From NCBI RefSeq assembly GCF_021869535.1, contig NW_026262734.1, forward strand, positions 71,943,839-72,007,838: a DNA stretch of 64,000 nt. The letters are read 5' to 3'. Made by a program: the position numbers and the translations under genes. The DNA is from Mytilus californianus. Lineage: Eukaryota > Mollusca > Bivalvia > Mytilida > Mytilidae. This document shows, one piece after another, positions 12,668 to 25,096 of the stretch (the first letter of the stretch is position 1; every line of letters starts with the position of its first letter). Under the pieces are notes generated by a model. That model saw only the letters and a list, made by a program, of their open reading frames with translations, had not been told where the DNA came from and ran no database searches.

Positions 12668-12830
12668 TAAGATGTTGTATTTAATTGCCCATGAGACAAC
12701 CATCCACCAGAGTCCAAATGACGTGGATGTAAGCTACTTTAGGTCCCAGTTAATATTCAACAATGAGCAAAACCCATTTGGTTAGATATAAAAGGCCTGG
12801 ACATGACAAAATGTGAAAAATTCAAAAGAA
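12664..12830 (+). repeat. Interspersed repeat, same family as 27605 and 28480
   Basis: Shares CCATGAGACAACCATCC, AATGAGCAAAACCC and AAAAGGCCTGGACATGACAA with the repeat copies at 27605-27785 and, in reverse, 28462-28690. It directly abuts the 3' end of the F7' element. Confidence 0.55.
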
Positions 12831-13430
12831 AATATTGACACAGATATGTCTTACCTGTATGTAATTTTTGATAGTTAAATGCAAATGTTAAAACTAAGAT
12901 AGCAATACTTTAATATGTAAAATATGCAAATATTCAATGAGCAATGACGAAAAGGTACAGGGCCAAATAATTTCCTTGGAAATAAGATATGCTGATACAA
13001 CTGCATATCAAGTACCATTGACCTATCATGAGTGGTTTCTCTTAAGCTGATCTAATCACAAACTTTAACATGTAAACTATTTAAAAGTTTCAAAGTCAAT
13101 ATACAATAACTGAGGGGGAAAGGTCAACTGACATTCATGGAAATGAGATGTGCCAATGCTTATACAACTGTAAACCAAATATCACTGACTTGTCATAAGT
13201 GGTTCTCCTAAAACAACTAAAAAACTACCGGTATGCTAAAGTTGCAAAGTCATTAAAGCAGGGCCGACTTATCTCCATGAAAAATCTTATACAACTGCAT
13301 ACGAAATATCATAGTGGTTCGCCATAAATTGACCTAATCAAAAATTTAACAAATTGTTAATACCGCTGAAGCCGGAAACAGTTTACCTTAAAAAGTCTTG
13401 CATTTTGACTCTGTAAAGGCAGGACAAAAC
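12831..13430 (+). mobile_element. F5 element, copy d, diverged
   Basis: The 5' motif ATATGTCTTACCTG is followed by tandem units (TTCAAAGTCAATATAC, CATGGAAATGAGATGTGCC, CTATCATGAGTGGTT). The 3' hairpin GTCTTGCATTTTGAC / AGGCAGGAC spans 13395-13425. It is the most diverged full-length F5 here. Confidence 0.65.
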
Positions 13431-14290
13431 CAAACAGCCTGATGTTTGACAAAATAATAAAAGAAAAGCAAATATGACAGACAGCAGCCAAGATAAGCAC
13501 TGAACAAGCTCCAGACTTGGAAAACACATGCAAGAATGTGGCAGGAGTTTGATATGTTTGTCAGAGTTCAACCCTCTCCTAACATGGTACAGGGGTGTAA
13601 CAACACAACATAAGAACAAACTGCAGAAATCTGTTGGAAATGGCTGGACTCATCAGATTGACATTAAGCAAAACAAAAAATAAATACACAAAGTACTAAT
13701 CTATGAGTATCTGCACTTATTGAAAGATTATTTGATGCAAAAATAACTATTAAAATACAATAAAGTTATCTAGCAATCATAAATACCCCCACTTTGCAGA
13801 AAAAACTCAAATGCTATACCCAAAATTCAAATTGAAAGTAGGCAATACAATAGAAAATTGTATCTAGACTTTTTATCGATGTGCATTTGCTTGGTTTTAA
13901 TTTTGAGATTTTTGAGAAAAGAAGCATTCAGAATAAATGTTGTATCATATTCTAACAGCCTTACAAGTTTTGTAAAGATATGTTGAGGCAGGTGGAGGCT
14001 ACGAAAATTAAAAAGAAATGTGTGATTTTCCTTTTTTTATCAGTTTTAGTTGTTGAAAATTATATTCATTGGACAAAGCGGCATAACTCAGATCTATATT
14101 GGTAAACACTGTATGATTGTTGTTCTCTTTGTTACAGGTACCCTGCAACTATTATACTATGTCAATATATTATGTCCCAGAGGTACCCAATACAACAAAA
14201 ATGAAACAGAAATAAATAAAACAACAGAGTTCAAATGTCCCCCACGTTGCACATATTTTATCTGTCCAAGGGCAGTAACCTAAATTTTTT
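13430..14290. other. No recognisable gene or repeat
   Basis: AT-rich sequence inside the last SRM intron seen here. The short open frames lack family features. I see nothing definite in it. Confidence 0.5.
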
Positions 14291-15195
14291 TTAAATTTTT
14301 TATAAATATCTTAGAGAAATGAAAGCTTAATCATATTCATTTCCATTCTCAATTTTATTAAGAGCAAATGCAATGCAATTTCAGATATAATTAATATGCC
14401 CAAGGGACATAACTCTTTTAAAAATATTTGATCTGCACTGATTTTTGGAATGGTCCAAGACATTGCTGATATAAACCTATGATATGAATTTGATAAAAAT
14501 TTGGCAAGAATTGTACACGTTAGAGCGGTAACAATGCAATTTTCCATATAGTTAATGTTCCCACAGGGCAAAACTCTTTTGAAAATGGCTGATCAGCACT
14601 GATTTTCAAACTTGTCCGAGACATTGCTGATATTGTCCTATGACATAAGTTTCATAAAAATCTGGCAAGTATTGTACACATGAGAGCGCTAACAATGCAA
14701 TTTTCCATATAATTAAAATTTCAAAGGGGCATAACTCTTTTGAAAATTGTTGATCGGCACTGATTTTCAAACTTGTCCGAGACAATGCCAATATAAACCT
14801 ATGATATAAGTTTTGCAGAATGGTATTTATTAACACTATTTTGCTGTTCCATTTTTAACCTTTTAAAATTTTGTTGGAATGTCTACTGAATGTGAACTGT
14901 GTTTATAAATCATCAAAATCGAACTTGACCTGTATTGAATAGTCCATGACATCGTATTCAAATTTCAGATTTGGTCTAGCCAAAAGTCACTTTAGTTTTC
15001 ATCTGGAATTCTTTTTTTTTAAATCTAGTTTTTAAGGTTACCGGTATGAGGCCGTTACTCTAGGACAGTATATGTTAGAAATATCAAAATCAAATTTGAC
15101 CTGCATTTTATGATCCATGACATAGTGCACAAATTTCAAAAGATTAAACCACTTTAATTGGTACTTTAGTTATCATCTTGAACCAAAAGAAAGAA
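14290..15195 (+). repeat. Old ~150-165-bp tandem family, left part
   Basis: Three units share CATAACTCTTTTGAAAAT, GATCAGCACTGATTTTC, CGAGACATTGCTGATAT and GAGCGCTAACAATGCAA. From 14880 another unit type appears (AAATCAAATTTGACCTG, CATGACATAGT), which resumes at 17070 after the F1 insertion. Confidence 0.65.
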
Positions 15196-17065
15196 AACTA
15201 GAGGCTCTCAAGAGCCTGTGTCGCTCACCTGATTCTACTTTGGTTTTGGAAATCATGTAAAAATAGATTAAAATCATAACAGATACCCTAATAATGAGTG
15301 AGGCCAAATTTGGTTTAATATTGGTCCTGTAATTTAATAAAAAATCCTGGTGGCCATCTTGAACAGTAAATCGGGAATAAAGTAGCAACACTTAATCAGC
15401 ACCTCATAAGAAACATTTATGCCATGTTTTGGTTTCATTCCATTCAGTGCACCTCTAGAAGAAGCATTTGTATGTATTTCCCATAGGGTCTTATGTTAAA
15501 GGAAGTCCCCCATTGGCGGCCATCATGGATGAAGGATCAGCTTCAAAGTAACAAAACTTAGTCAGCACCTAATAAGGAACATTCATGCCATGTTTGGTTT
15601 CAATCCATTCAGTATGTGGTTCTCTAAAAGAAGACATTTGTATGTATTGTCCATAGGGTCCTTTGTTAAACATTGTCCCCATCTGGCAGCCATCATGGAT
15701 GAAGGATCAGCTTCAAAGTAACAACACTTGGTCAGCACCTCAAAAGGAACATGCATGCCATGTTTGGTTTCATTCCATTCAATGGTTCTCTAAAAGAAAA
15801 CATTTGTACGTATTTCTCATAGGGTCCTATGTTAAACTAAGTCCTCCGCTGGCGGCCATCTTAGATTATGGATCGGCTTCATAGTAACAACACTTGGTCA
15901 GCACCTCATAAGGAACATTCATGCCATGTTTGGTTTCATTGCATTCAGTGGTTCTCTAAAAGAAGACATTTGTATGTATTTCCCATAGGCTCCTATGTTA
16001 AACTAAGTCCCCCGCTGGCGGCCATCTTGGATGATGGATCAGCTTCAAAGTAACAACACTTGGTCAGCACCTCATAAGGAACATTCTTGCCATGTTTGGT
16101 TTCATTCCATTCAGTGGTTCTCTAAAAGAAGACATTTGTATGTATTTCCCATAGGGTCCCATGTTAAACTAAGTCCTGCGCTGGCGGCCATCTTGGATTA
16201 TGGATCGGCTTCAAAGTAACAACACTCGGTCAGCACCTCATAAGGAACAGTCATGCCATGTTTGGTTTCATTCCATTCAGTGGTTCTCTAAAAGAAGACA
16301 TTTGTATGTATTTCTCATAGGGTCCCATGTTAAACTAAGTCCCCTGCTGGCAGCCATCTTGTATTATGGATCGGCTTCAAAGTAACAACACTCGGTCAGC
16401 ACCTCATAAGAAACATTCATGCCATGTTTGGTTTCATTCCATTCAGTGGTTCTCTAAAAGAAGACATTTGTTTGTATTTCCCATAGGGTCCTATGTTAAA
16501 CTAAGTCCCCTGCTGGCGGCCATCTTGGATTATGGATCGGCTTCATAGTAACAACACTTGGTCAGCACCTCATGAGGAACATTCATGCCATGTTTGGTTT
16601 CATTGCATTCAGTGGTTCTCTAACAGAAGACATTTGTATGTATTTCCCATAGGGTCCCATGTTAAACTAAGTCCCCCGCTGGCGGCCATCTTGGATTATG
16701 GATCGGCTTCAAAGTACCAACACTCGGTCAGCACCTCATAAGAAACATTCATGCCATGTTTGGTTTCATTCCATTCAGTGGTTCTCTAAAAGAAGACATT
16801 TGTATGTATTTCCCATAGGGTCCTATGTTAAACTAAGTCCCCCACTGGCGGCCATCTTGGATGATGGATCCGCTACAAAGTAACAACACTTGGTCAGCAC
16901 CTCATAAGGAACATTCATGCCATGTTTGGTTTTATTCCATTCAGTGGTTCTCTAGAAGAAGTTCAAAATGTAAAAAGTTAACGACGGACGACGCCGGACG
17001 ATGGACGACGGACGCTAAGTGATGAGAAAAGCTCACTTGGCCCTTTGGGCAAGGTGAGCTAAAAA
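15196..17065 (+). mobile_element. F1 element, copy a, with 166-bp tandem core
   Basis: The 5' hairpin AGGCTC-TCAA-GAGCCT (15202-15217) is followed by GCTCACCTG (15223-15231). About ten 166-bp units follow (GGAACATTCATGCCATGTTT, GGCGGCCATCTTGGAT, AACACTTGGTCAGCACCTC). Then come an ACGACGG tract (16980-17015) and a 3' hairpin AGCTCACTTGGCCC / GGGCAAGGTGAGCT (17030-17060). It is inserted in the old tandem family at 14290-17400. Confidence 0.9.
15400..16960 (+). repeat. 166-bp tandem array in F1-a
   Basis: Units recur every 166 bp (one of 169). Each carries a 60-odd-codon open frame, but 166 is not a multiple of three, so frames change with every unit and no repeat protein can be encoded. Confidence 0.9.
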
Positions 17066-17390
17066 AATTAAGGTGACTAAGAGTACAACTCTAGAACAGT
17101 TAAATGTTAAAATTATTGAAATCTAATTTGACACCTGTATTTCATTGCAAATGACATAACTTGTGTTAAAATTTAAAAGATTTGGTCAAGCTTATTAGCA
17201 TTATCATCTTGAAATCCATGAAACATTTAAGGTTTATAAGGGGCATATCTCTTAAACAGTTAACCAAATTTTGCCATGACTTGTGATTTTTAGTCCATGA
17301 GTGTTAAAATTTCAAATACTAATACTAAATCTTTGTATCTATGAAAAAATTTAGTAAAAGTTGCAAGTAATTCATGGTAAGGTGGATAGA
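17065..17390 (+). repeat. Old tandem family, right part
   Basis: Continuation of the unit interrupted by F1-a: AACTCTAGAACAGTTAAATG, AATTTGACACCTGTATTTC and GACATAACTTGTG. Confidence 0.55.
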
Positions 17391-17392
17391 TA

Positions 17393-17961
17393 GGATAGAT
17401 GGCTGTTTAACATCCAGTGGCAAATTATATGATTATTCAGGACAAGAACATGATAATGTGATATAAATATAAGCCCTGTTTTGTTCTATACTAACACGCT
17501 GAGCCAGATTTTTAACGTCCTAGTTCACAAAGTAACTGTCTGTTGGAAAACATATGACCATACTTGGACACATTATTCTGACTATGAGCTGACCCATCTT
17601 TGCTCTTACTCCTAAATACTACATGCTTAGCTGAGAAGCAGCAAATACCAATTTCTAAGTCTTTGGTTTGACCTGTCAGGTATCCATTTAAACCCACAAC
17701 CTACCGCACTCTTCCACAAGACCACTGAGATGGACGTATGGTAATGAAATCCCTCTTAGATTTAATTATTATACAATATGCTAATTGAAATCTAAATTGT
17801 CATACATATTTTAATTACTTGCCAAAAAAAAGGAAATCATCTCTTCAGCATTTCATTCATCAATTGTACATATATATTGAGAGTTGAAAAGACAGGGTAG
17901 TTTTAAAAGGACCAGTCATAATTGTTAAATGACAACAAAAAACAGTATGGTCCTTATCACA
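17393..17961. repeat. Dispersed repeat fragment, remainder unassigned
   Basis: The first 60 bases match the repeat at 11984-12062. From 17460 to 17745 there is a possible further part of that repeat. The rest to 17961 is AT-rich and unassigned. Confidence 0.4.
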
Positions 17962-19032
17962 AACTAGAGGCTCTCAAGAGCCTGTGTCGCTCACCTGTAT
18001 TTACTGATGCTTTGGAAATCATGTAAAATAAGGTTAAAATCATAATTAATAGTATTAGATATTAGACATGTTAGATATTATAATGATATCTAAGATAATA
18101 ACAAAAAACTGCAAAATTTCTGTAAAATTACTAACTCAGGGTCAGCAACCCAACAACGGGTCGTCGGATTTGTCTGAAAATTTCAGGGCAGATTAATCTA
18201 AATCTGATGAACAATTTTGCCACCTGTCAGATTTGCTCTAAATGCTTTAGTTTCAGAGATATAAACCAAAAACTGCATTTTACCCCTATGTTCTATTTTT
18301 AGCCATGGCGGCCATCTTGGTTGGTTGGCGGGGTCATCGGACAAATTTTTTAAACTAGATACCCTAATAATGATTATGGCCAAGTATGGTTAAATTTGTA
18401 TCAGTAGTTTCAGAGAAGAAGATTTTTGTAAAAGATTACAAAAATTTACAAAAAATTGTTAAAAATTGATTATTAAGGGCAATAACTCCTAAAGGGGTCG
18501 ACTGACAAATTTGGTCATGACAACTAATTTGTAGATCTTACTTTGCTGAACATTATTACTGTTTACAGTTTATCTCTATCTATAATAATATTCAAGATAA
18601 TAACCAAAAACTGCAAAATTTCCTTAAAATTACCAATTCAGGGGCAGCAACCCAACAACAGGTTGTCAGATTTGTCTGAAAATTTCAGGGCAGATAGATC
18701 TTGACCTGATAATCAGTTTTACCCTATGTCAGATTTCCTCTAAATGCTTTGGTTTTAGAGATATAAGCCAAAATCTACATTTTACCCCTATGTTCTATTT
18801 TTAGCCATGGCGGCCATCTTGGTTGGTTGGCGGGGTCATCGGACACATTTTTTAAACTAGATACCCTAATGATGATTGTGGCCAAGTTTGGTTAAATTTG
18901 GCCCAGTGGTTTCAGAGGAGAAGATTTTTGTAAAAAGCTAACGACGACGGACGACGACGATGACGACGACGGACGACGGACGCCAAGTGATGAGAAAAGC
19001 TCACTTGACCCTTCGGGTCAGGTGAGCTAAAA
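17962..19032 (+). mobile_element. F1 element, copy b (about 490-bp units)
   Basis: The 5' hairpin AGGCTCTCAAGAGCCT and GTGTCGCTCACCTG are as in copy a. The body has a different, longer unit (TTAGCCATGGCGGCCATCTT, TTGGCGGGGTCATCGGACA, GGGCAATAACTCC). Then come a GACGACGG tract and a 3' hairpin AGCTCACTTGACCC-TTC-GGGTCAGGTGAGCT (18998-19028). An F3 element follows at once. Confidence 0.87.
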
Positions 19033-19199
19033 AATAAAATGCTCCGCTGGGCGCAGTTTGATACGACCGCAGAGGTCAAACCCTGAACAGTTGGGGCAAG
19101 TATGGATACAACATTCAAGCTTGATACAGCTCTGAATTTGGATTGTGATTAAATATTTGACACAGCATAGGTTTCTGACACAGAATGAATGTGGTCTAA

Positions 19200-20440
19200 G
19201 AAATTAAAATTTTTTAATTTACCTATTAAGGTCCAATATCCAAAATCTAAATACATGGTTAAATTCAGCAAATCAAAGAATCCAAAGAATTCAATTTTTG
19301 ATGAAATCAAACAAAGTTTAATTTTGAACCCTTTTGACCTCAATGTGGACCAATTTGATAACTGGGCCCAAAAATCAAAATACATGGTTAGATTCAGCAT
19401 ACCAAAGAACCCCATATATTCAATTTTTGTTAAAATCAAACAAAGTTTTAATTTTGGACCCCAACTTGGACCAACTTGAAAACTGGGCCCATAATCAAAA
19501 ATCTTAACACATGTTTAGATTCAGCATATCAAAGAATTCCAAGAATTCAATTTTTGTTAAAATCAAACTAAGTTTAATTTTGGACCCTTTGGACCTTAAT
19601 GTAGACCAATTTAAAAAACTGGACCCATAATTAAAAATCTAAATACACGATTAGATTTGGCATATCAAAGAACCCCAATAAATCAATTTTTGATTAAATA
19701 AACAAAGTTTAATTTTGGACCCTTTTACCTCAATATGAACCAATTTGATAGTGGGGCCCACAAATAAAAAATCTAAATACATGGTTAGATTCAGCATATC
19801 AAAGAACCCCATATATTCAATTCTTGTTGATATCAAACAAAGTTTAATTTTGGACCCCAGTTTGGACCAACTTGAAAACTGGGCCCGAAATCAAAAATCT
19901 AAATACATGTTTAGATTCAGCATATCAATAAACCCCATATATTCAATTTTTGTTAAAATCAAACTAAGTTTAATTCTGGACCCTTTGGACCTTAATGTAG
20001 ACCAATTTGAAAACTGGACCCAAAATTAAAAATCTAAATACACGGTTAGATTTGGCATATCAAAGAACCCCAATAATTCAATTTTTGATGAAATAAAACA
20101 AAGTTTAATTTTGGACCCTTTTGACCTCAATATGAACCAATTTGATAGCGGGGCCCACAAATAATAAATCTAAATACATGGTTAGATTCAGCATATCAAA
20201 GAACCCCATATATTCAATTTTTGTTGAAATCAAACAAAGTTTAATTTTGGACCCCAATTTGGACCAACTTGAAAACTGGGCCCGAAATCAAAAATTTAAA
20301 TACATGTTTAGATTCAGCATATCAAAGAACCCCATATATTCAATTTTTGTTAAAATCAAACTAAGTTTAATTTTGGACCCTTTGGACCTTAATGTAGACC
20401 AATATGAAAACTGGACCCAAAATTAAAAATCTAAATACAC
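19200..20440 (+). repeat. F3 tandem array, ~130-bp units in ~397-bp trimers
   Basis: Units share AGCATATCAAAGAACCCC, TTCAATTTTTGTTGAAATC, AAACAAAGTTTAATTTTGG and AACTTGAAAACTGGGCCC. Variants repeat every third unit (for example 19745 and 20142, 397 bp apart). The ~94-residue open frames are by-products of the repeat. Confidence 0.85.
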
Positions 20441-20898
20441 GGTCAGATTTGGCGTAACAAATAAATAAATGTGGTCAAAGATTTTATAAATCTAATGCGC
20501 CATAAAGTGCAATTACAGATAACTTCTTGAAATTTTTCAATATTTGAAATTTGAAAAAAAAATATTATTTGAAGAATAATTCTTTTTAATTTCTGAAATC
20601 TGAAATGAGAAAAAATTTACCCCCCACAATTTCTCTTTACCCCCCCCCCCCCCCCCTTTTTCCCCAAAAAAATCTTTCCCTCAAGATATGGTCATAATCT
20701 CAATTCAAATTTCCAATGGAATTTGCAACCATAGTTACCCATTTAAATTTACCATAGTGCTAACTTAATCTATTTTATAATAGAATTTAAAATATGGTGT
20801 CAAATCTTTCATATGGATTTTTTTGTAAAAAAAAAAGATGCAACATTTGCAGATATTTTTACTTATCTTCCTTTATAAATATGCATTTCTTTAAACAT

Positions 20899-21080
20899 AA
20901 TTTAAAAGCAGTGTAAGGGAAGTATTCAAAACGTTGTATGTGGATTACCTCCCTTACACTGTTTTAAATTGTCTTAATTGTACATTAACCATTACTTTAT
21001 ACTTTATAATTTAAAAGCAGTGTAAGGGAGGTAATTCAAATGATGTATTTGATTTATCTCCCTTACACTGCTTTAAATTA
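20899..21080. repeat. Paired fold-back sequences in F3-a
   Basis: Two hairpins with arms AATTTAAAAGCAGTGTAAGG / CCTTACACTG(T/C)TTTAAATT. The outer arms can also pair with each other. The same pair is present in F3-c (59967-60153). Confidence 0.85.
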
Positions 21081-21504
21081 TGTTTTGTACTAAAGTATTT
21101 GTCCATATAAAAATGCTTGTTTTTTGCCCCTTTTTTGGCCCCTAATTCCTAAAATTTTGTGGCAATTACCCCCAAAATCAATCCCAGCATTCCCTTTGTG
21201 ATATGGATCCTTGTGGTACAATGTCAGAGAGTTCTATACACTAACACACAAGTTATGCCTGGAAGTTACAAAAATGCTTATTTTTGGCCCCTAATTCCTT
21301 AACTGTTGGTACCATAACCCCCAAAATCAATCCCAACCTTCCTTTTGTGGTATTGAACTTTATGGTAAAATTTCATAGAGATCCATTCACTTAAAGTTAT
21401 TGTGCGAAAACCAATGTGTCTTCGGACGACGACGCTGGACAACGACGACGCCAACGTCATACCAATATACGATCGCAAAATTTTTTTGCAGTCGTATAAT
21501 AATG

Positions 21505-22158
21505 GGAGTGACAATATTTTTGATTTTGACATTTTAATTTTTTTACTTCTTTCTGATCCAAAAAGTTGACACTCAAAAGTTGCTTGGATATATATTCAGA
21601 GCCTTTTACAAATAAATGGAATTAACTGTAAACAACATCTAAACCTATAATGAATGGTTTGACCAAAAATACATTTTAAAAGCAAAGCATTGAACTTTGT
21701 CACAAATTGTGCTACTTTTGTGAGATAATGGCTGCTTGTTGTCATAAATTAAATTTAGTCCAAATGAAAAATATTCATTTGCTTCTCACATAAGAAGGGC
21801 TTTGTTTGAATTTTGTGATGGTCTAAAATAGGTTTAGAGTATCAATGATATATACAGTCATCTTCTCACACAACTTCTACCTCACAACTAACGTAAAGCC
21901 ATATAACATTCAAATGTCTTGCCAAAACAGTTCTGTTTTACATCATGCTTGCACCAACAATGTTATATTGAAAACTTTTGATTTCCAAACCATTTCACAG
22001 AAATAGAATAATGTCATTGACAAGTAGTTAAAAAACAGGTATAGAACACCGAAATTTTCACTTAGATGTTGATTCAGAAGTGATCACAGTTAGCTTTACA
22101 GTCATATTTTCCATAAAATCGCCGCTACTACTGGACTTAAAATCAATTTCAACCTTAC
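21505..22158. other. SRM intron sequence without recognised features
   Basis: I searched the minus strand for the missing C-terminal SRM exon (YPSGQIGF region) and did not find it. No clear repeat family was seen. Confidence 0.5.
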
Positions 22159-22245
22159 CTTGGCAGCAAATAATACCAAAATCTGGATTTAAGGCATTTT
22201 TCATGTTATTATAGTAATCTTCCTCATAAAGTCCAACTGCAGGCC
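22159..22245 (-). CDS. SRM: Spermidine synthase, exon ending at the CCQG motif
   Basis: The exon begins with two bases that complete the split Gly codon of the previous exon (G|GG), restoring DPIGPAVGLY. It runs through EEDYYNNMKNAL to GIICCQ and ends with one base of the next codon, 87 bp in all. The acceptor AG is at 22246-22247 and the donor GT at 22157-22158 (GTAAGG). The pattern GPA-x-LF/Y-x-E-x-YY-x-x-M-K-x-AL then CCQG is diagnostic of animal spermidine synthase. The frame is open on both sides, but residues beyond the splice sites do not fit the family. The C-terminal exon or exons (about 100 residues, including the YPSGQIGF region) were not found between here and base 1, so the following intron is probably longer than 22 kb. 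Confidence 0.93.
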
Positions 22246-22299
22246 CTGTAAGGACAATATCAAATGAATTATTAGTGGCTACAACCATTTTCTCCACAA

Positions 22300-22949
22300 T
22301 AAAGATCCTGTATCCATGCTTCGCTTACAAGGATCTGACACCATTATATTTTAATCCCACTTTAATGATCTTTTCTGATCCTTGTGTTTTGTTGTAATGA
22401 TTCACACCTTCAAAAATTTGGAGCAGAAATTTTGTTGGTTGAAATAATAATAATCAGAGTAAAAAGCATTGTCAAATTCTTGAAATCATAGTGGAGAAAC
22501 AAGATCTGTCTTTCAATATAACTGAGTACAATTCAACAAGATGATGAAAGGTATTAAGTGATTTTGAATAAGGAAACTGTTCTGACATATCGTCAAATTA
22601 AGACATCGTTTTTTCAGGTGACCCAAGTTTCAAGTTTAAATACAAGTGTGCCTTTGTACAAAACTATTTACTCTTAATTTCCTGTAGGTTTCCACCACAT
22701 CTATGCTCAATTTCATCAATGTCACTTTCTGAAAGTGATCAATCGGAATAAAAGAAAGCAGGCTGTTGTCTGCTCATTTGTCAGGTTGTTGTCTCTTTGA
22801 CATATTCCCCATTTCCAATCTCAATTCTATTTGCAAAACAATTTGATTGTCTGATGGGAATAAAATAAGCAATTTTTATGGTCTCTTATACATTATTTCT
22901 GACAAATTTAGTTTAGGTAAAGTCATTTCAGAAAACAAAATAATAATTA
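22300..22949. other. SRM intron, mostly unassigned
   Basis: A short stretch near 22780-22850 (GTTGTCTCTTTGACATATTC, CCCCATTTCCA) looks like a fragment of a dispersed repeat. The rest is unassigned. Confidence 0.45.
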
Positions 22950-23290
22950 ACAAGAGTGCACGTGCTGAAATGTGTTAACTTACCTTACTTTAGACTATGC
23001 AAGGAACCCATATACCAAATATAGTTATTCTATTACTTATAATAAATGATAAATTCACACGACAAAAGAAACATAATATTTTTTTCTAGCAGTCGTTGAA
23101 CCATCAAAATGAGATCAAGGACAATGGACATATGACAGACGAAAACTTTGTAAAATAAGGCATCTGCATACAAGGCATAAAGCATCCAGGTAATCTACCT
23201 TCTGAAATATAAAGCTTAAAATAAATAGTTTACACCATCGCAGCAGCCACCTGATTGTAATCCCTATATCTTGCATTCTGAAATAATGGA
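22950..23290 (+). mobile_element. F6 fragment, copy c
   Basis: The 5' end ACAAGAGTGCACGTGCTGAA, then a remnant body with AATATAGTTATTCTATTACT and GAACCATCAAAATGAGATC. There is no 3' hairpin. Confidence 0.55.
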
Positions 23291-23519
23291 GATAATTTGC
23301 TACTTCCGGTTCACTGAAGGTCACTTATGGTCTCAAATGATAAGTAACTGCCGATTCCAAAAATATATCCTTTCTATATACTTTTCCCTGAAATATGTGC
23401 AAAAATTGCTTCTTCCTGTTTACACAAGGTCACTTCTGGTTGAACTATTTCAAGGTCATATGTCACCCTTCCCTTTGTTACAGACCTCATGGCTTTATCA
23501 TTTTACAGTTCAAAGTGAT

Positions 23520-24560
23520 AATGAATTAACCTAAAAATTGTCACTGAATTGCTTTGGACTAAATGAACCATATTTTCTTCTAAATAACCCAAACATTTTG
23601 CACCACTTATTTTATATCATTCTTTAATAGTTAACCAGGAGAGCGCTCACAAACACAGGTAAAATATTAAGAACAAGACTTTGACCTCTATTTCCAAGTT
23701 AGACCCCAAGGATCTCAATCAAAAGATCATAGGTCTTTATTGCTTACAGTTTATAATTACGAACAGCATACCATTAGGTAAAATTGTAAAAGTAAGATAA
23801 CTCCTATAAGATGTCACCAGATGGCTTGGTCCAAATCAGTTGAATCTTCATGAGGTAGTAACGAACAATAAGGAAAAAGAATTTTGTCAATATCTTTATT
23901 CATTACAGAAGAGATACGCTCACAAAAAAAACAGTGTTTGGGGGATAATTCTTGCAAAGAAAAGTATTCGGTAAGCAGTGTCAGTTTCAAAAGCACATGA
24001 TATTTTTCAAGGTCATATGTCACCCAATTTTTTTCAAAAGACCCCACACCTTTATTATATACCAGTATGAAAAAATAACCAATTAACCTAAAAATTTAAT
24101 AATTTCAGGGGCAATAACTCATATAAAATGTCACCAGATCGCTTTGGACTGAATGTACCATTAATTCCTCACAAGAACCAGATAATTTTGCATCAGTGTT
24201 TTTGTATCAACCTTTTATACTTTGAGGAGATGCACACACAAGCAAAGGGCAAAAATTTAGAACATGACCATGACATTTGACCTTGACCCCATCTTCTTTT
24301 TGATAGACCAAGGACCTCAAATCAAGTTAACCTAGGTCTCTATGACTTAGGGTTCATGAGTTACATTTATATACATCCCTTCTGTCAAATACAAAAGGGA
24401 AAATAACTCTCATATGGAGTCTCAGTATCGATCCTGAGGATTTAACAAGCAATTTGGAAAAATTAATTTGTTGATTTCTTCTATGATTAAGGAGATGCAC
24501 ATATAAGCAAAACAGTGTTTGGGAAGATAACTCTTACAATTAAAAGGGTTTGGTTAAACA
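23520..24560 (+). repeat. Old, diverged tandem family
   Basis: Imperfect repeats of ATGTCACCAGAT(G/C)GCTT, AAACAGTGTTTGGG, AGGTCATATGTCACCC and GGAGATGCACA at spacings of about 300-320 bp. It leads into the hairpin array. Confidence 0.5.
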
Positions 24561-24689
24561 GGGTGAGCTTCAAACGCCCAATATATATCGGTCTGATATC
24601 ATATGCAAAATATCTAAGCGACATCTTGCTAAACCAATATACACTGCAAGAAAACAATTTGGCAGAAAAAATAATATTAATAAATAAAA

Positions 24690-24980
24690 AGGTCTTTCCA
24701 CAGAAAAGTGGAAAGACCGCATAATAATCAAAACAAAATTAAAAGAACTTTCCAATGAAAGGTGGGAAGACTTTATAATCAGAACAAATCCAAATGTCTT
24801 TCCACAGAAAAGGGGAAGTGGAAAGACTTAATAATCAGAACAAAATCAAAAGGTCTTTCCAATAAAAAGTGGAAAGACCTAATAATAATCAGAACAAACC
24901 CTATAGGTCTTTCCACAGAAAGGTGGAATGACAAAATAATCAGAACAAAATCAAAAGGTCTTTTCATAGAAAGACCTAAT
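24690..24980. repeat. Array of five hairpins based on GGTCTTTCCAC
   Basis: About five 55-65-bp units, each with GGTCTTTCCAC / GTGGAAAGACC arms around a short A-rich loop, separated by AATAATCAGAACAAAATC. Because each unit is nearly self-complementary, both strands show similar open frames, which are not genes. Confidence 0.85.
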
Positions 24981-25096
24981 TATTCCAGCTGTACTTAAAA
25001 CAAATATACGACCCTCATCCTTGTAAAAAACATTATTTAAAAATCCTCTTTGTCTTTCATTTTTCGCTGAACTAAGAATTTTTCAAAACGATAAAA

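Larger units (their letters stand above)
19036..21500 (+). mobile_element. F3 element, copy a, complete
   Basis: The 5' end TGCTCCGCTGGGCGCAG then TTGATACGACCGCAGAGG. Tandem part from 19200 to 20440, a C-run (20641-20657), two fold-back sequences (20899-20970 and 21008-21080), GGCCCC-type units, a GACGAC tract and a 3' hairpin ATACGATCGCAAAA / TTTTGCAGTCGTAT (21467-21497). It lies directly against the 3' end of F1-b. Confidence 0.87.

Noticed and set aside
15663..16883. A row of similar 60-odd-residue open frames (MDRLQSNNTWSAPHKEH-type)
   Set aside because: They follow the 166-bp F1 repeat. 166 is not divisible by three, so each unit is in a different frame and no repeat protein is possible. 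The same occurs at 41416-42102.
19189..20426. Open frames of about 95 residues in the F3 array, repeated at 57871-59496
   Set aside because: By-products of the 130-bp repeat, near-identical between units, present on both strands.
22058..22158. Continuation of the SRM frame beyond CCQG
   Set aside because: A GTAAGG donor follows CCQ-G, and the downstream residues do not resemble spermidine synthase.
24690..24980. CRISPR array (regular short palindromic units)
   Set aside because: The sequence is animal DNA, the units are continuous imperfect hairpins without unique spacers of constant length, and no cas genes are present.
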